64,000 nucleotides of DNA from Sarcocystis neurona (taxonomy: Eukaryota > Apicomplexa > Conoidasida > Eucoccidiorida > Sarcocystidae). Shown piece after piece: positions 12,601 through 26,300 of this stretch (positions within the stretch are counted from its first letter, which is position 1; every line of letters starts with the position of its first letter). A model generated the notes under the pieces. That model ran no database searches, was not told where the DNA came from, and was given only the letters and a program-made list of their open reading frames with translations. Where the stretch lies: contig KL647288.1 of the NCBI GenBank assembly GCA_000727475.1, positions 7,219,414 to 7,283,413 on the forward strand. The letters are read 5' to 3'. A program made the position numbers and the translations under genes.

Positions 12601-15600
12601 TACACATGTTATTATATATATATGACACATATGTCACTATACATATGCATATATACATATATATACTATACAGATGTTATATGAATATACATGTATACGT
12701 GTGTTACACATACATCCACATATCTATATCTATATGTATTATACGGTTAATATATAGATATACACATATATATCACAAATAGATTGACATGTATATATAT
12801 ACATGTATACGTATTTTCTACGTATTATTGTGTACACGTATGTATATTATACACAGATGCTGTAGACAACGTGAGCTCCCCAGCGTTTGGCAGCCGGCAG
12901 AAGAAGTCGCTGAAAGTGCATCAAACTCCACCATCCTCCCTCCTGCAGCGCAGCTCGTGTTGAAGAATTTTTGGCGAGACAACGAAGAAGCGCGCCGCTC
13001 GTGCTTGGCCAAAGCAGCACTTCTTCTCGGGAGAAAAGAAGCACAGAAAGCAGGGGAGGAAAACGAAGAGGATGCGGAAGAAGTACAAACCGACCGCATT
13101 AATATTCGGATGACGCCCGTGTCCATGTCCACCTCCGTGCGGCGCCACTGCAACCACCGCACATGCGCAGCACATCAAATTTTTTTCGTCTGCTTCTTCT
13201 GTTTACGCCTAGAAGTCTTCCAGTCACCAGTATACAAGGACAAGAAATATGACGCGCATTTCTCCGCGTACGCATGTATATATAGATGTCTTTGTAGCTT
13301 GCATACGTATATATATACACATTTATCCTTGCACGTATATATAAATGAATTTACTTCATTATAGGGGTGCCCCGTTTTCTTTCTCTGTCTCTCTGTCCAT
13401 ACCTGTATACACATGGATGCGTGTGGACACATCTGATGAATACACCGACCCTTACACAAACTCCCAAGCATTCCTACCTGTACACATATAGATATATGTA
13501 TATCACCAGGTGTAGATTTGTGTGTACACATATAAGTGCGAGCCTGCATATATAAATATATGTGCATATACGTCTGCAAGCTTGCAAGTCTACAGATGAT
13601 TTATGTGGAGAAACTAGACGAGGGAGGAGGACGTGGAAAGCGCTATTCGAGGAAAAGTCACAGCGACGCAGCAACGTGTGTCGTGGCTGTCTGGCAGCAG
13701 AAACCCGACGCACGGGCGGCTGTGCAACAGCGTTCACGACAGAAGCATCAAAGTTCTGCCGAGTCGAAGAACACAGACGCGTCGCTGGAGAATATCTACA
13801 CATGAAGTCCTGCAATGTGTAAAATAAGTCTCCAACATACGGACAAGCTTCTTACATACATCCATATACACGGCCCTATGTGTTCACATATATATATATA
13901 GCCGGACAGAACATGCATATACATATATTTCTCTCCAGATACAGGAGTGGATGGGGCCAGTACGTTTGCCTACATATATACACACACACACGTATATACA
14001 TTTACACACGTACAAGCGGGATTCTCTACATGGGCACACACACACACACACACACATACACAGAAATGCTGCGTATGCAGACATATATGTATATATGTAT
14101 ATCAAACGTGTACACAGAGAGAGGTCCACAGACGCACCTATATTACTTTCCACACAGAGGCAGACGTATGTGTATATATATAGGTTAAATAGGTGCACGG
14201 AAAACACATAGATAGTACTTCTCAGAGGCAGCCATATATATATGAAATGTACGGAGACGGCAATAGACACAAAGGCGTCTCTATACTCGTTTCTCCTTAG
14301 AGGTGTGTGTGAGACAAGTGACTCTATCTAGAAAAAAGGAAACGGGGCGAGAGCAGGAAGAAGAAATGCTGTCGTCGTCTGTTGCAGAAGAAAAACTTCC
14401 CCAGCACACCGTACGCACACCCACCGACACATCCACACATACACACGCATATATACACACAGACAGATACCACAGCAGACGCACACACACTTACACATAT
14501 ACACGCATATATATACATACACGTCTACACAAATACTCACGCAAATGCACACAAACATACCCACAGACATACGCACACACTTACATGCACATACATATAC
14601 ACACACATTCGCAGACCTGCTTGACGGCCGTCTGGCCACTTCTTCGCCGCCGAGACTTGCTTGTCCCGAGCAGGGCTGGAGGAAGTAGCTGCCGCGAAAA
14701 GCAGAAGAGGAGAGACAGGTGGACGAAGTAGGCGAAGAGACGGGGACTCACAAGAAGCAGCTGGCAGAAGACAACAGCCAGAGGGAGGAGAAGGCAGGGG
14801 ACACCGAAGACGGGGCAGACCAGAAAAGAGAAGATGAACAGACGACAGACGAAGAAGAAATACCTGCAAAAAGTCGCGGTTCGAAACGGGGAAGGGAGCC
14901 TTCATGAGGCAGTAAATAATTTCGTTGTGTTCGACGTTCGCCTCGATGACGCGGTAGTCTTCGAAGGTCGTGTCCCTACACAAATACAAAATACACATGC
15001 CCACATCAGTCTCTATCTGTCAAATATATATACAAAGAGAGACGGCGAGCGAGAGATACATATATATAGTATGGATAGATGTAGTAGATAAGGAGAGAGC
15101 GAGAGGGGCACACACATGTGGACATATAAATATATGCATATATGAGTGTAGACGGAGAGACATAGATACACACCTATGTTGACTTGGACACGTAGACATA
15201 CGTTCTATATATATACATACGTATGTGTGTGTCCGCAGATATATGGAGAAACATATACAGGTACATGTCTGTATGTATGTAGACAGAGGGGTACAGATAT
15301 GTAGAGAGAGACGGCTATGTGTACATGTGAATATACGTGTATGGGAATATAGATATAGATTTACACGTTTGTAGCCGTATATACGTAGATACACGTATGT
15401 GTATATATTTGAGTACACAGACATACACATATATTGGTGCGACGGGCTTTGAGACCCGGCTACATGCAGATATTTATGTACGTAAATGCAGAAATTCGAC
15501 CAAAGACGCAGTGAGAGATACAAAGAAATGTACACGCGTATGGACGCATATATATATAGTTATGTGTATATGGATATATATGTATATGGATGTATACATC

Positions 15601-18600
15601 AGTAGAGGATGAACGGGAAAGCAGCGGAAAGAGAAGAATGTAGGGATATTTCACTTTCTGTCTGTTTGTTGCTGCGTTGCAGAAGACGAAGAAGAAGTCG
15701 CATTCTCCCGAAGCAGAACAGCAGGAACTGTCAGTTTGCTGTCCAGTCGTCCCTTCCCACGTGTCCCATCCATGTGTGTGCTCAAATATCAATTTATGTA
15801 ATTACAGACGTACGCCTTTATGTACAATCGCACATATACATACATATATATAAACTTGTCCACTTACGTGTGCTCGCACACATATATATATACACCTGTC
15901 TACACACTCACACGGAAATAGTCTATACATATACACACACACATACACACATACACACTATATATATGTATGTATATCCACATATATATATATATATCTG
16001 TATATATGTACATCGACGCACACGAAGACAGACACACACACACGGAGACAGAGAGAGGCTGAAATTTATAAACACGCGAGACTTCTTCTTCTTCTTAAGA
16101 CAGATACAGAGATCTCGTATGTCTGTTGATTGTTCACGCCGTGGGGACTGCTGCTGCCACTGCTGCTGATGTTCGTCTGTTCCTTGGGGGGGGGCCCTGC
16201 AGCAGAAATACCGGCGCCCCTCGCAACGACGTTCCTGTCGACCGAGGCACTTCTTCTCTCCTACAGATACATACGTGGGCGTACAGACACGAACATACGT
16301 GTATGCAAATGCGTACACATGCACGTATACATATATTCGTTTGCACACGAACCCATATGGAGATACACATAGGAAGAAAAACACACACACACACACACAC
16401 ACATACATACACATACACGTATACACAGAGGCACACGTTTACAAAGTCCACACGCATAGATCTATACATATATACATATATATGTACATTTCTGCATAGG
16501 AACTCAGACATTTACATACGTATGTGCACATATATGTGTATGTACATTTGACAGCAAATCCACGTGTACGCACACACTGATGTGTACATTTACACAGAGT
16601 AGACACCTCTGCATGCAAACGCATACATATACAAACGTGTATACATAGTAAACGGAAATTCAGATATGTGCGCATGCGTATCACTAGGAGGACGCAGGAA
16701 CAATCTGTAAAAAGAAGGGACTCCTCTGCGGCTCTGGTTTTCTTCTTCTTTCCGGTGCGGGTGTGGATCTCTGTGCCCTCTCATCTGCCCCGTCCTCTCT
16801 ATATCTTCCTCGCTCTGCTTTGCTGCCCGTGTCTCCGTCTCGCTGTGCTCTGGCTGACCACTTGGCGCGGGTTGGCATGTCTCGGATGTGATGACAGAGC
16901 ACTTGTATGGGAATTTCGCCAAGTTGGGCGTACGCTTTGACCAGCACCACGGGAGAGTTCGGGCTGATGAACTTGTGGACGCGGATCATTTTCTGGTCGA
17001 CCACGAGCTCCCAGTTGGGGTCCGCGGGGTCGTGGGCCTCCATTTCGTCGAGAAATTGGAACTCGTACTGTCCGCTGGGAGAAGTGCGTCGCAGCAAGAG
17101 AGGAAAAGAGAGACCGGGGAAAGGGAACGCGAGACAGGGGAAGACGGCGGCGGCGTTGACGGCGTTGCAGGAGTGCGGGGCAGTCACCGGTCGCGGGAAA
17201 CGCAGTCGTTTGCACACCCACAAATATACACAACACACATAATATGTACAGCCAAGGGAGGCGACGAGGAAGAAGACACGTCACACACGCGGAGAAGAAG
17301 AGAGAGGAGATGCGCAGGGGAAACCAAGAAGAAAGGGACGGGGAAGAAGACACAAGGGGGGGAGGGGGGGAAGTGAGGAAGAAGGCCCAGAAAAGAAGAG
17401 AAATCGAAAAGGGGAAGATAGAGGCAGAGAAGAAATGAGGGGGGACGGCCGGGAGGAATGGCAGGGAAGGGAGGGCGGGGGGGAGGGGGGGGGGGGGAAA
17501 TACGGGAAGAAGTGGTGGAGGAGGACGAAAAGAAGTGGGAACAGCAGCGGCAGCAGCAGAACAGCAAGTGAAAAGAGAGAGAGGAAAAGGAGTAGAAGGG
17601 GGAGAAGAGGAAGAGCAGCAAAAGAAAGTCCAAGAGGAGGAACAGGAAGAGAAGGAGATGAGAGATGACTGCGAGACAGAGGAAGACGAAGCGGAGAGGC
17701 AGCAGAGGACGGAGAAGAAAACAGAAAGGGCAGCAAAAAGTACAGCAGATGCGGAGGTCAACGGAAGGGGACTAGAGGATAGCGGAGAGGGAGTGCAAGT
17801 GCCCCATCTCTATGGGGAGAGAAAAAAAGCGAGAAAGACAAGAAGCAGCAGCACAGAGCGCGAAAGTGTGGAGAAGGAGGGGCGAGCAGCAAGGACGTGA
17901 GGGACAGAAGAAAAAGAATAGCCGAAGCAGCAGCAGATCACACAGCAGCACGGCTGCGGAGAGGAAGAGGCCGCCCGCGCCGTAAAACCAGCAGCAGCAA
18001 TAGCAGCCGAGACGGAGAATTCGTTAGTGTCTGCTGCTGCTGCTGCGCTTGATGCGCGCGGCAAGAAGACGACGAAGAGAAAGGGAAAGAAGAAGACGAA
18101 GCCACAACAAAACAGGAAGAGAAACGGGAAGAAGGAAAAGAGCAGCAGGAGGCAGGACAAGAAGAAGAAGCACCGGAAGTGGAAGATGCAACAGCAGAAG
18201 ACAGACAAGAGAGAGGCAGGAAGAAAAAGAGGACGATGCAACGGGGCTGGAGACCGCAGCAGCAGAAGAAAGGGAACACACAGAAGACGAAGAAGAAGAG
18301 TGGAGGCGGAGGGCAGCAGTGTCGGTGAGGAAGCAGCGACAGCAGAGGAAGAAAAAGGCGCGAGAAAGCTGCGGCAGAAAAGGAGGAAGCGGCAGCAAGA
18401 AGAACAACGAGTGCAGCGCCGGGAGATGAAGCAGCAACCGCAGAAGACGACGTTCAGAAGCGGCGAGACGCAGGGGAAACAGCAGCAGCAGCAGTAGGAG
18501 ACGAGGCAGCGACAGCGACAGCAGCAGATGCGCCGCGGCGACAGCCTTTTTGCAGGGAAGAAGCGACAGCAGCAGCAGGGCAGCAGGCAGAAAAAAGGCA

Positions 18601-19223
18601 GAAGCAGGGCGGGAAGGAGGAGCAGCAGCGGTGTCAGAGCAGCAGGAATGTAAGAGCAGCAGCAGGAGTGGCGGATCAACAGCAGGGTAGAAGCAGCAGC
18701 AGGGTAGAAGCAGCAGCAGCAAGAGTAGCTGCAGGAGAAGCAGCACCGCACCAACAGCAACGGCAGCAGCAGCAGTGAGAGCAGCAGCAACGCAAATACG
18801 GCTGCAAGAGAAGTAGCGTCGCACGAGCAGCAGCGGCAGGAGAGAAAGGTAGGAGAGCGAGGAGGGAAGCAGCAGCAGGAGGAGGAAACCGTCGTTGCAA
18901 GAGCCGCACAACGGCCTCGCATCAGCGGGGGGTAAACAAGAGCAGGGGCAGCGCACCAGCCGCAGCAGCACCAGCCGCAGCAGCAGCAACAGCAACAGCA
19001 GCACCAGCAGCAGCAGCAACACCACACCAGCAGCAGCACCAGCAGCAACAGCACCAGCAGCAACAGCGACATCAGAAACAGCAGCGACAGCTGCAGCGGC
19101 AACAGCAACAGCAGCAGCAGCAACGGCAGGAGGTAGAGCAGAAAGATGAAGGAAGGAATTGATATTTTACATGGGAGTTTGATGTTTGAGCGCGACATCA
19201 AAATTGACGAGGTCCTGGTAAGA
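6665..19223 (-). CDS. START-domain (StAR-related lipid-transfer) protein, at least 7 exons
   Basis: Expected to bind and move a lipid or sterol in a START-domain pocket. Exons in order: 19223-19171, 17074-16859, 14975-14864, 13147-13091, 9510-9456, 8226-8200, 6790-6665. Family landmarks in order: YEFQFLDEMEA; NWELVVDQKMIRVHKF; RAKWD spliced across 16859/14975; a CLMKAPFPVSNRDF core; WRRTEVDMDTGVIRILMRS; HPSMPERPGVIRAETIISG; TDVKGLIPK; WLVNTTAARAPVGWVESLRK, with TGA at 6667-6665. Phases agree between the first three exons, which read ..LKHQTP-I-GQYEF.. and ..AKW-DTTF... Exon 9510-9456 leaves phase 1 while 8226-8200 needs phase 0, so one exon (the strand before QTDVKG) lies unlocated in 8227-9455. 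The 13091/9510 junction is also uncertain. The N-terminus may be an ORF with hydrophobic residues starting at ATG 19,492. The product is little more than one START domain. Confidence 0.85.
7503..7548. repeat. CTAT tetranucleotide microsatellite
   Basis: Imperfect run of CTAT units with AATC interruptions. It lies in the last intron of the START gene. Confidence 0.8.
8285..8550. repeat. CAG-rich array in START intron
   Basis: Plus strand is rich in CAGCAG and CGGCAG words, so the transcribed sense strand is CTG-rich. It directly precedes the 27-base exon at 8226-8200 in the sense direction. Confidence 0.7.
12043..12098. repeat. CA dinucleotide microsatellite
   Basis: About 55 bases of nearly pure CA on the plus strand with single A and G interruptions. 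It is in the START gene intron between 13091 and 9510. Confidence 0.85.
17085..17900. repeat. Polypurine tract of about 800 bases with G-runs
   Basis: The plus strand is almost all A and G, so the START gene's sense strand is C/T here. It contains a run of 13 G at 17485-17497 with further runs of seven or more around 17356-17370 and 17477-17483. It sits just upstream, in sense direction, of the acceptor at 17075, and could act as a hugely extended polypyrimidine tract. It is also able in principle to form triplex or G-quadruplex DNA. Confidence 0.75.
18660..19140. repeat. CAG array in START gene intron
   Basis: Plus strand made mainly of CAG/GCA units with CAA and CAC variants, densest at 18950-19130. 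It gives spurious ORFs of poly-Leu/Cys on the minus strand and poly-Ser/Ala on the plus strand. It lies between START exons 19171 and 17074. Confidence 0.8.
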
Positions 19224-20321
19224 CTGGAACAGTCGAGGAGGACCTGCTGCGGTGCAGAAGTGAGAGAAAGAGAGGGAGAAACACAAAGAACAACAGCAAG
19301 TCTGCTCCACCAAGAAGGGAAGAGAAAATTGCGGAGGAGAAGCGAAACCAGGAAAACACTCGGGGCCGAGATATCTGCCGCGATGAAGTGGGTGGGGAGG
19401 AGTCCTATCACTGGCCACCAAAACAAACCAAACACCTCCACCAAAAAGTACAGAAATACAAAGTCTATGAACCTAAACACAACCACATGCATCTATCTAT
19501 CTAAAGAGGTATATATATGTATATATATGTACAGACGAATGTGCTGATACATGTATACATGGATATAGAGGGATCTGGCTATGTGCGTATATATATATGT
19601 ATATGTAGACAAATGTACTGATATGTGTATAGATGTATATTGACAGGATTGTCAGTATGCGAATGTGTATACATATATAAACATGTATATATATATATTT
19701 TCGTGTACGTGTATATGTATTGAAAATGTACTGATATATGTATAGATGTATGTGCACGGACTTGTGCACATATTTATATATATAAATGTTTAGGTACACA
19801 TATATATGCCTGTATACGGCTTTGCATAGACATATATATACGGGTTCGCGTAGACATATATATGTATAGGTACGCAGATAGGGAGGGCGGTAGATGAGGA
19901 AGACGGGTGTTGCATAGAGACAGCGCAGTGTGTAGCACTTCTACGACAACCGCATGCAAATACACCTGAGAGTACTTGTGCAGATATACATTCATATGTA
20001 TACATATGTAGTTACAATACTGAAGACAAAAGTAGGTGGCTTCACAAACATACACATATATGTATGTATATATATGTATGGTTCCTCATATCCTTCACAA
20101 ACACGTATATATACGTAGACACGTGTATCTATGTAGCTCCCATACGCGAAGCTGCTTATATACAACACATTACACACATGGGTGTATGTACAACTATACA
20201 TATGTGTTCGTACGTGTATCTTTGTATATCCATCTATCTATCTATCTTATATATATATATGTATGTCTCTGCATATATATATATATATATATATACGTGT
20301 AAGCACTGGCAGTGCCGGTGA
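19224..20321. other. Interval between START gene 5' end and gene B 3' end
   Basis: Must contain the START gene's first exon or promoter and the 3' UTR of the upstream gene. A hydrophobic open frame from ATG 19,492 (..FLVEVFGLFWWPVIGLL..) has a phase-0 GT donor near 19,345 that would fit exon 19223-19171, but this is a guess. The rest (19,500-20,300) is TA/TG microsatellite. Confidence 0.3.
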
Positions 20322-23300
20322 TCAGTAGCTCCGGGAAGAAAAGTGCATATCTACAGACGTGGTGTCTCCCGCTCTGTGTCTTTCTTTTGAGTTTCCCTCG
20401 CCCTTTCATTTTCTCTTTTTTTCTACGAGAAGAGAAGACGCAAAGACACCTTTTCTGTGTTCTACACAGAAAGATATACGAAAACACACGCACATACATC
20501 CATACAGAGAGACGAGACACGCACTTCCCCGCTGCATGCGGACTACCTTCTTGACGTTTGGATTCTCTGGTGCTTAGAGCTTGACGGAGTTTCTTGCCAA
20601 CCACGCCCTTCTCCTCTTCTGCACCAAAAAATCCACGTATTCCGCCGCACATACATATATATGCGAGCACGTTTAAAGACATATAAATATACACGTAGAT
20701 CTGCGCACATTTATATACACATACATATATATATATATATGTGTACACATATGCAGGTGTATGTATACGTGTGTGTATGCGTACCGGTTGCATATGTATA
20801 CATATATATGTTAATGCATGTGGACGTAAGTATATATGTGGCCATGTATGTATTTTACACGTGTGTATATACACAAAGAAACGCATGCATGCGTAAGTAT
20901 ATACTTATATAGTACACAAAGTTTGTATTACACGCGTGTCTGTATCCGCACGGCACTGCACGTATTTTTCAAGTGGGTATATGAAGATGGTCTCGTATGT
21001 GCGTACGTATATTTGAATGTGCATGTGGGCACACATACATATATAAATGGACGTACATATGTGTGTGGATATATATATAATTGCATATATTATATAAGTG
21101 TGTATGTATTTATGCTTGCCCATGTGTATACGTTGGCTTGCAAATGCATGTGTACCTCTCTCTATAAATATACGTACACACGTGTGTATAGAGAGAGAAA
21201 TTTGTTTATTATACAACTCTGTGTGTGTACGATTGTATATATGTATGTATACAGATGGAACTGCACATATACACATATATATATAGTCCATAGAGGAATA
21301 TATATACATATATATACATACGGATGCTACTGATATATACATATACATATATATATATATACATGTATATAATCCATAAATGAACATATATGTATACATG
21401 TGCGTAGTTCACAAATGCATATATATACATATACGTATATAATCTATAAATGAATATATATACATATGTATATATATGTATACATGTGTGTGTAATTCAG
21501 AAATGCATATTTATACGTATATATATATGTATATGTAGTGCATAAACGCATATATTTATATATATATGTATATAGTCCATAAATGCATGTATATATCTAT
21601 GAATGTGTATATAATCCATGAATGCACATATATATATATATATGCATAGATATATATGTATATATGTGCACTGACGTATTTTCATATTTTCATATATTTA
21701 CGGCGATGTCTGTGTATATGTGTGTATATGGGTGGGTGGGTAGGAAGCGCCGTGTGCTGCCGGAAGTGCGCTGCTGGGAGTTTGCTGTTGCCCCTGTCGG
21801 TGGACTTTTCTGTCGTTTCTCTGGTCTCAGACAAGTCTTCTCCTTGTGACCCCTGGCGTATCGACGTTTTTACCAGAGGCTTCCGAGAGCAGAGAAGCCC
21901 TGCGGCTGGCCGCTGCAGAGAGGAACGGCGGGGCCGTGGCTACAGCAGCCGCAGCACCTTCGGCCTCAGCAGCCGCTGCGAGGGCTGCGTCGCCGCGCAG
22001 GGAAGGAGAGACGACCCCACTTGCTGCTGCTGCTGCATGCGGCGGGGGAGAGAGAGCAGCAAGCGACGCTGAGGCAGCTACCCGCGACAGCCGTCCCACC
22101 GTCCCAGCAACGAGAGAATCCGCAGCGCTGATTCCCCCTGCTGCTCTTTCTCGCTCTGCTGCTGCAGCGACAGCAGTGGGACGACCTCCTCCCAGCAGCA
22201 ACTCCCGGGCAGCAGCAATGCTCGACTCTGTCGACCCCGCGGCCACGGCTGCTGCAGCCGCGTTCGCTTCGTCCGTATGCGGCTGCGGTAGCGCCACGTT
22301 CAAGTGTTCTAAGGGAACCAGCGGCCCCACCATCGGAGAAGGCTGCAGCAGCAGGAACAGCAGCAGCGGACACGGCAGCAGCAACAGAGACGGCGGCAGT
22401 AGGGGAAACATCAGCAGCGCACATGGCAGCAGCACGCAGAAGAGACGCACACAGCAGGAATGGGGAGATGTCGAAGGAAAGAGAAACGAGGGGAGGGAAG
22501 GCAGGACGGAAGGAAAGGCAGGCGGGGTGCAAACGTGAAGCGCTGAAGAACACGAAGACGAAAACGGGGCTGGTTTACGTTTAGGTGGAAAAAGCGGGCT
22601 CACAGTACCAGCAACAGTGTCACCAAAGACAGCCCCACGAAAGGAGGCATGTGTGGCAGCAGCAGCAGCAGCAGTTCCGACCAAGACGCATGCAGCAGCA
22701 GCAGGAATGGGGCTGGGTGATGCAAGAGCAGCAATGTGGATCGCAGAAGCAGCAGAGGGAAGGGCAGAATAAAGAGAGGGAGGGGGAGAGCGTCAAGTGG
22801 AGATAATTTACAGCAGCGGAAGGAGCAAGCCCGCAGCAGGTACGCGCAGCAGCAGCAGAAAGAAAGTGAAGACGACTGCCCCAGCAGCAGTGGCCGACGA
22901 AGGAGCAGAAGCAGCAAGAGCAGCAGGCCTCTCAGCAGCACCACATATATATATACTTATATACGCATACACATATATTTATGAGTATCCCCTTCCCGTT
23001 CCCCCCTTGTCCAGAGCTGCAGGGGCAACTGGCTCCGGTGTCTACATTTATTACGCTTTATACGAACACACCACCACATGTGAGTATGCGTAATGTCTAG
23101 CCATTCCCTTTTCTCCTTCGTAATAACGTGTGTACGTTCTTCACCACATTCTTGCGCGCGTCGTATGAGCACTTCTACTCTACGGCAGCTAAATATCGTC
23201 GTAGACACGGGCAGATGTGTCTGTGTCTAGACACAGACAGACGTGTGATGTCCGCCGAGGAAGACGAACTGCTGCTGACGCTGTTCAGAGGCCGAGGAAG

Positions 23301-26300
23301 GACAGAGAGCCAGAGAAATGTCTGGCGGCGTAGACACACACTTTTCCCTGAATAACTTCCTCTGTACTCATCGAAGAAGGTGAAACATTATACACACAAA
23401 AATACTCATACACAGAGAGACGTATTTCACAAGTAACAACTTCTAGTGATTGCACAAGTCATTTACACATATATATACATATACGCATATTTACTTATCT
23501 CATATACACACATGCATGGATGCAAGCAGTTCTATACTTACATGTACATGTATATATTTTTCTTCACGAAAAATAGACATATATACATATCTATTTACTT
23601 AGCTGATATATACATATATATACCTACATGGATGCCAGGAGTTGTATACCTACGTGGGCATATATATATATATATATATGGATGCTACACGTGTATATAT
23701 ATATATACACGTTTCAAGTATCGATGCAGGTGAAGGAATTTTAACATGTATATGTATGTATGAAACACCATTACATATATGTATAATACATATACACGTC
23801 TCCACGTATCCACAAATGTAGGCATATATACATGTATGAAAAGCTGCTTGTGTACAAGGAAAGGAAGATATGTGAGTATGCACCCGTTTAGAAACATATA
23901 TGTAGATATACGTGTATGTGAGAAATTACTTGTGTACACGGCAAGACACAGAGACGTAGGGATCGTCTTATTTGGAAGGGGCAGTAGTCAGTGACACAGA
24001 GAGCTCCTGAACAGGAAGCGCCCGGAGACATGCGCAGTCCTTTCATGACGAGGAAGGAGACATCGGCAGCTACAAAAAATTTGTAGGAAAATGTCTCCGT
24101 GCCGCTCCGCTGGAAAATTAGGAGAAGACGCTGAACAACCCGGTAGAGACGAAGTCACCTCCACGTGTACACGTCGACAGAAACGGAAGGCGACAGCAAA
24201 AGGGAGGAGCAGCTCCTGTACAGAGAGATCGAAGAGAAGAAGACGCGCCCGCCCCCACACAGAAAAGACACATATACAGAAGTGGGGGTCGTGTCCGCCC
24301 CTGCAGAGAGGAAAGACACATATACAGAAGTGGGGGTCGTGTCCGCCCCTGCAGAGAGAAAAGACACATATACAGAAGTGGGGGTCGTGCCCGCCCCTGC
24401 AGAGAGGAAAGACACATATACAGAAGTGGGGGTCACTACATTAGATGGAAGGGATGTTGGTAGCTTCTGACGGTATAGAAGGAGACGATATAGACACGAG
24501 AGGTGGACACGGACGCCACACAGAAGGAGAAGAAGCAGACACGTGTCTACTTCTAGAGCGACAGAGAGGAAGACACGCCACGCGAGAAGGTCACCGGCCC
24601 GCGCGCCCCGCAGCTGCAGTAGACGTATAATATGCAGGCAAACGAAGAAACGCTGCACAAAGAAAAGACCACCTCCACAGGCAGTTCACGCGTTTTCGAA
24701 GACACGAACGAAGAAATTTACTACACACGGAGACACACATGTCTCTTATGTACGCAACTGCACACACACACCCCCGCATCAATGCAGGCAGACGGATCGA
24801 CGGAGACGTACACTTGGGGGGACATATATATGTACGGGAACTTACAGGAAAAGGCGGTCATGCGGACGGGTGGGTCGATGGAGAGCTAGACAGAGAGACA
24901 GATATACATATACATATATATGTGAGAAAATATATTTATATATATGTGTGTATGCGTGTATGTACACGTGTAGACAGATAATAAACAGCCAGGCTATATA
25001 GATGTGTACTCCACAGAAGAAGTACAGGCAGATATACACATATATACATCAGCAGAGGGACGTATAGGACGCATAGGCAGATTCAGGCAATCTACATGTA
25101 TATATGTATGGGTAAGCAACCAGGCTATACAGGAGTACACTAGACGGGGAAATTAGAGTCAGATACACACACGTCTACATATACACAAATATTTACATTT
25201 ATATACGTATACTACGTACATTTACATGTGTATACCGGTAGATGCACAGAAGATGATGTGTATGAGAAAGCCCATGCATACATAAATTATAAGCCACAGT
25301 CCCTCATGCGCCCGCCACCGGGGAACTGTACAAGCAAAGATTTGTTGCCAGTTTCAAGAGAGAAAAGAGAGATAAAGACACGGGCAAATAGAGCGGTGAG
25401 GACCTCATCAGCAAGCAGAGACGGAGCTCTAGAGTAGGGAATTTCAGCGCCAGGAGGAGGAACACCAGAAGGAAGGCGCAGGGTCGGAGCGTAGAACTCG
25501 GCTGCTGCTGCTGGCGCCGTGGCCGCTTCAGGTACTTCGGCAGACGGAGCTGCCGCTGCTGCAAGACGTCCGACCGCGGGAGTGAAGCCGTAGCCTGTCG
25601 ATAACCGTCTTCTGAGAGAAGTTAGTTCCAACCCCCCTCCTGCTGCTGCTCCTGCTGCTTCCTCCTCAGGCCGCTTCCGGGGAGGAGGCAGATGCGTAGG
25701 AGACGGAAGAGAGGGAACACGGGGAAGAAGAGGAGAAGCAGGAGCAGGCGCGACAGCAGCAGCAGCAGCGGCTGCAGGAGCCGCAGCAGCAGGGGCGGCA
25801 AGCAGATCAGCAGGAACAGCAGGTTTTGGTGTCTCTTCTTCTTCTTCCTCCGGCCTCTCTTCTTCTTCTTCCTCCTCTTCCTCTTCTTCTCCTTCTCCTT
25901 CCTCTTCGTCGCCTTCCGACTCCGCGACCCGAGAAAAAGCAGCGCCCGTATGCAGAGCTGCACCCCCACACCGCAACAGCACAGGCGCGCCCACCGGCAG
26001 GAGCGACACATGCAGCTGCAGCAGGAGCAGCGACAGATACAGCTGCAGCAGCAGCAGCGACAGATACAGCTGCAGCAGCAGCAGCGACAGATACAGCTGC
26101 AGCAGCAGCAGCGACAGATACAGCTGCAGCAGCAGCAGCGACAGATACAGCAGCAGCAGCGATAGATGCAGCAGCAGCAGCTGCGACCGACGTAGCAGCA
26201 GGACTTGCGACAGATGTAGCAGCACAGAGAGAGATGCGTTGCAGACGCAACGTCATCGCAGCAGCTGAAGCACAGCGTCTGGAGCTGCAACAGGAGCAGA

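Noticed and set aside
17810..19492. 560-codon minus-strand ORF, Leu/Ser/Cys-rich
   Set aside because: It is the translation of a CAG-repeat and polypurine block; only its upstream end overlaps a real START exon, and in a different frame.
24165..24470. 48-bp repeat array as a CRISPR array
   Set aside because: Units are directly tandem with no unique spacers, and the context is a eukaryotic intron.
25287..26225. Minus-strand ORF ending ..AEFYAPTLRLPSGVPPPG.. as an extra exon of gene B
   Set aside because: Its last third looks protein-like, but entry at the CTCTCAG acceptor needs phase 2, while the flanking gene B exons (27642 and 24069) join each other directly in phase 1. It could be an alternative exon, but I could not make it fit.
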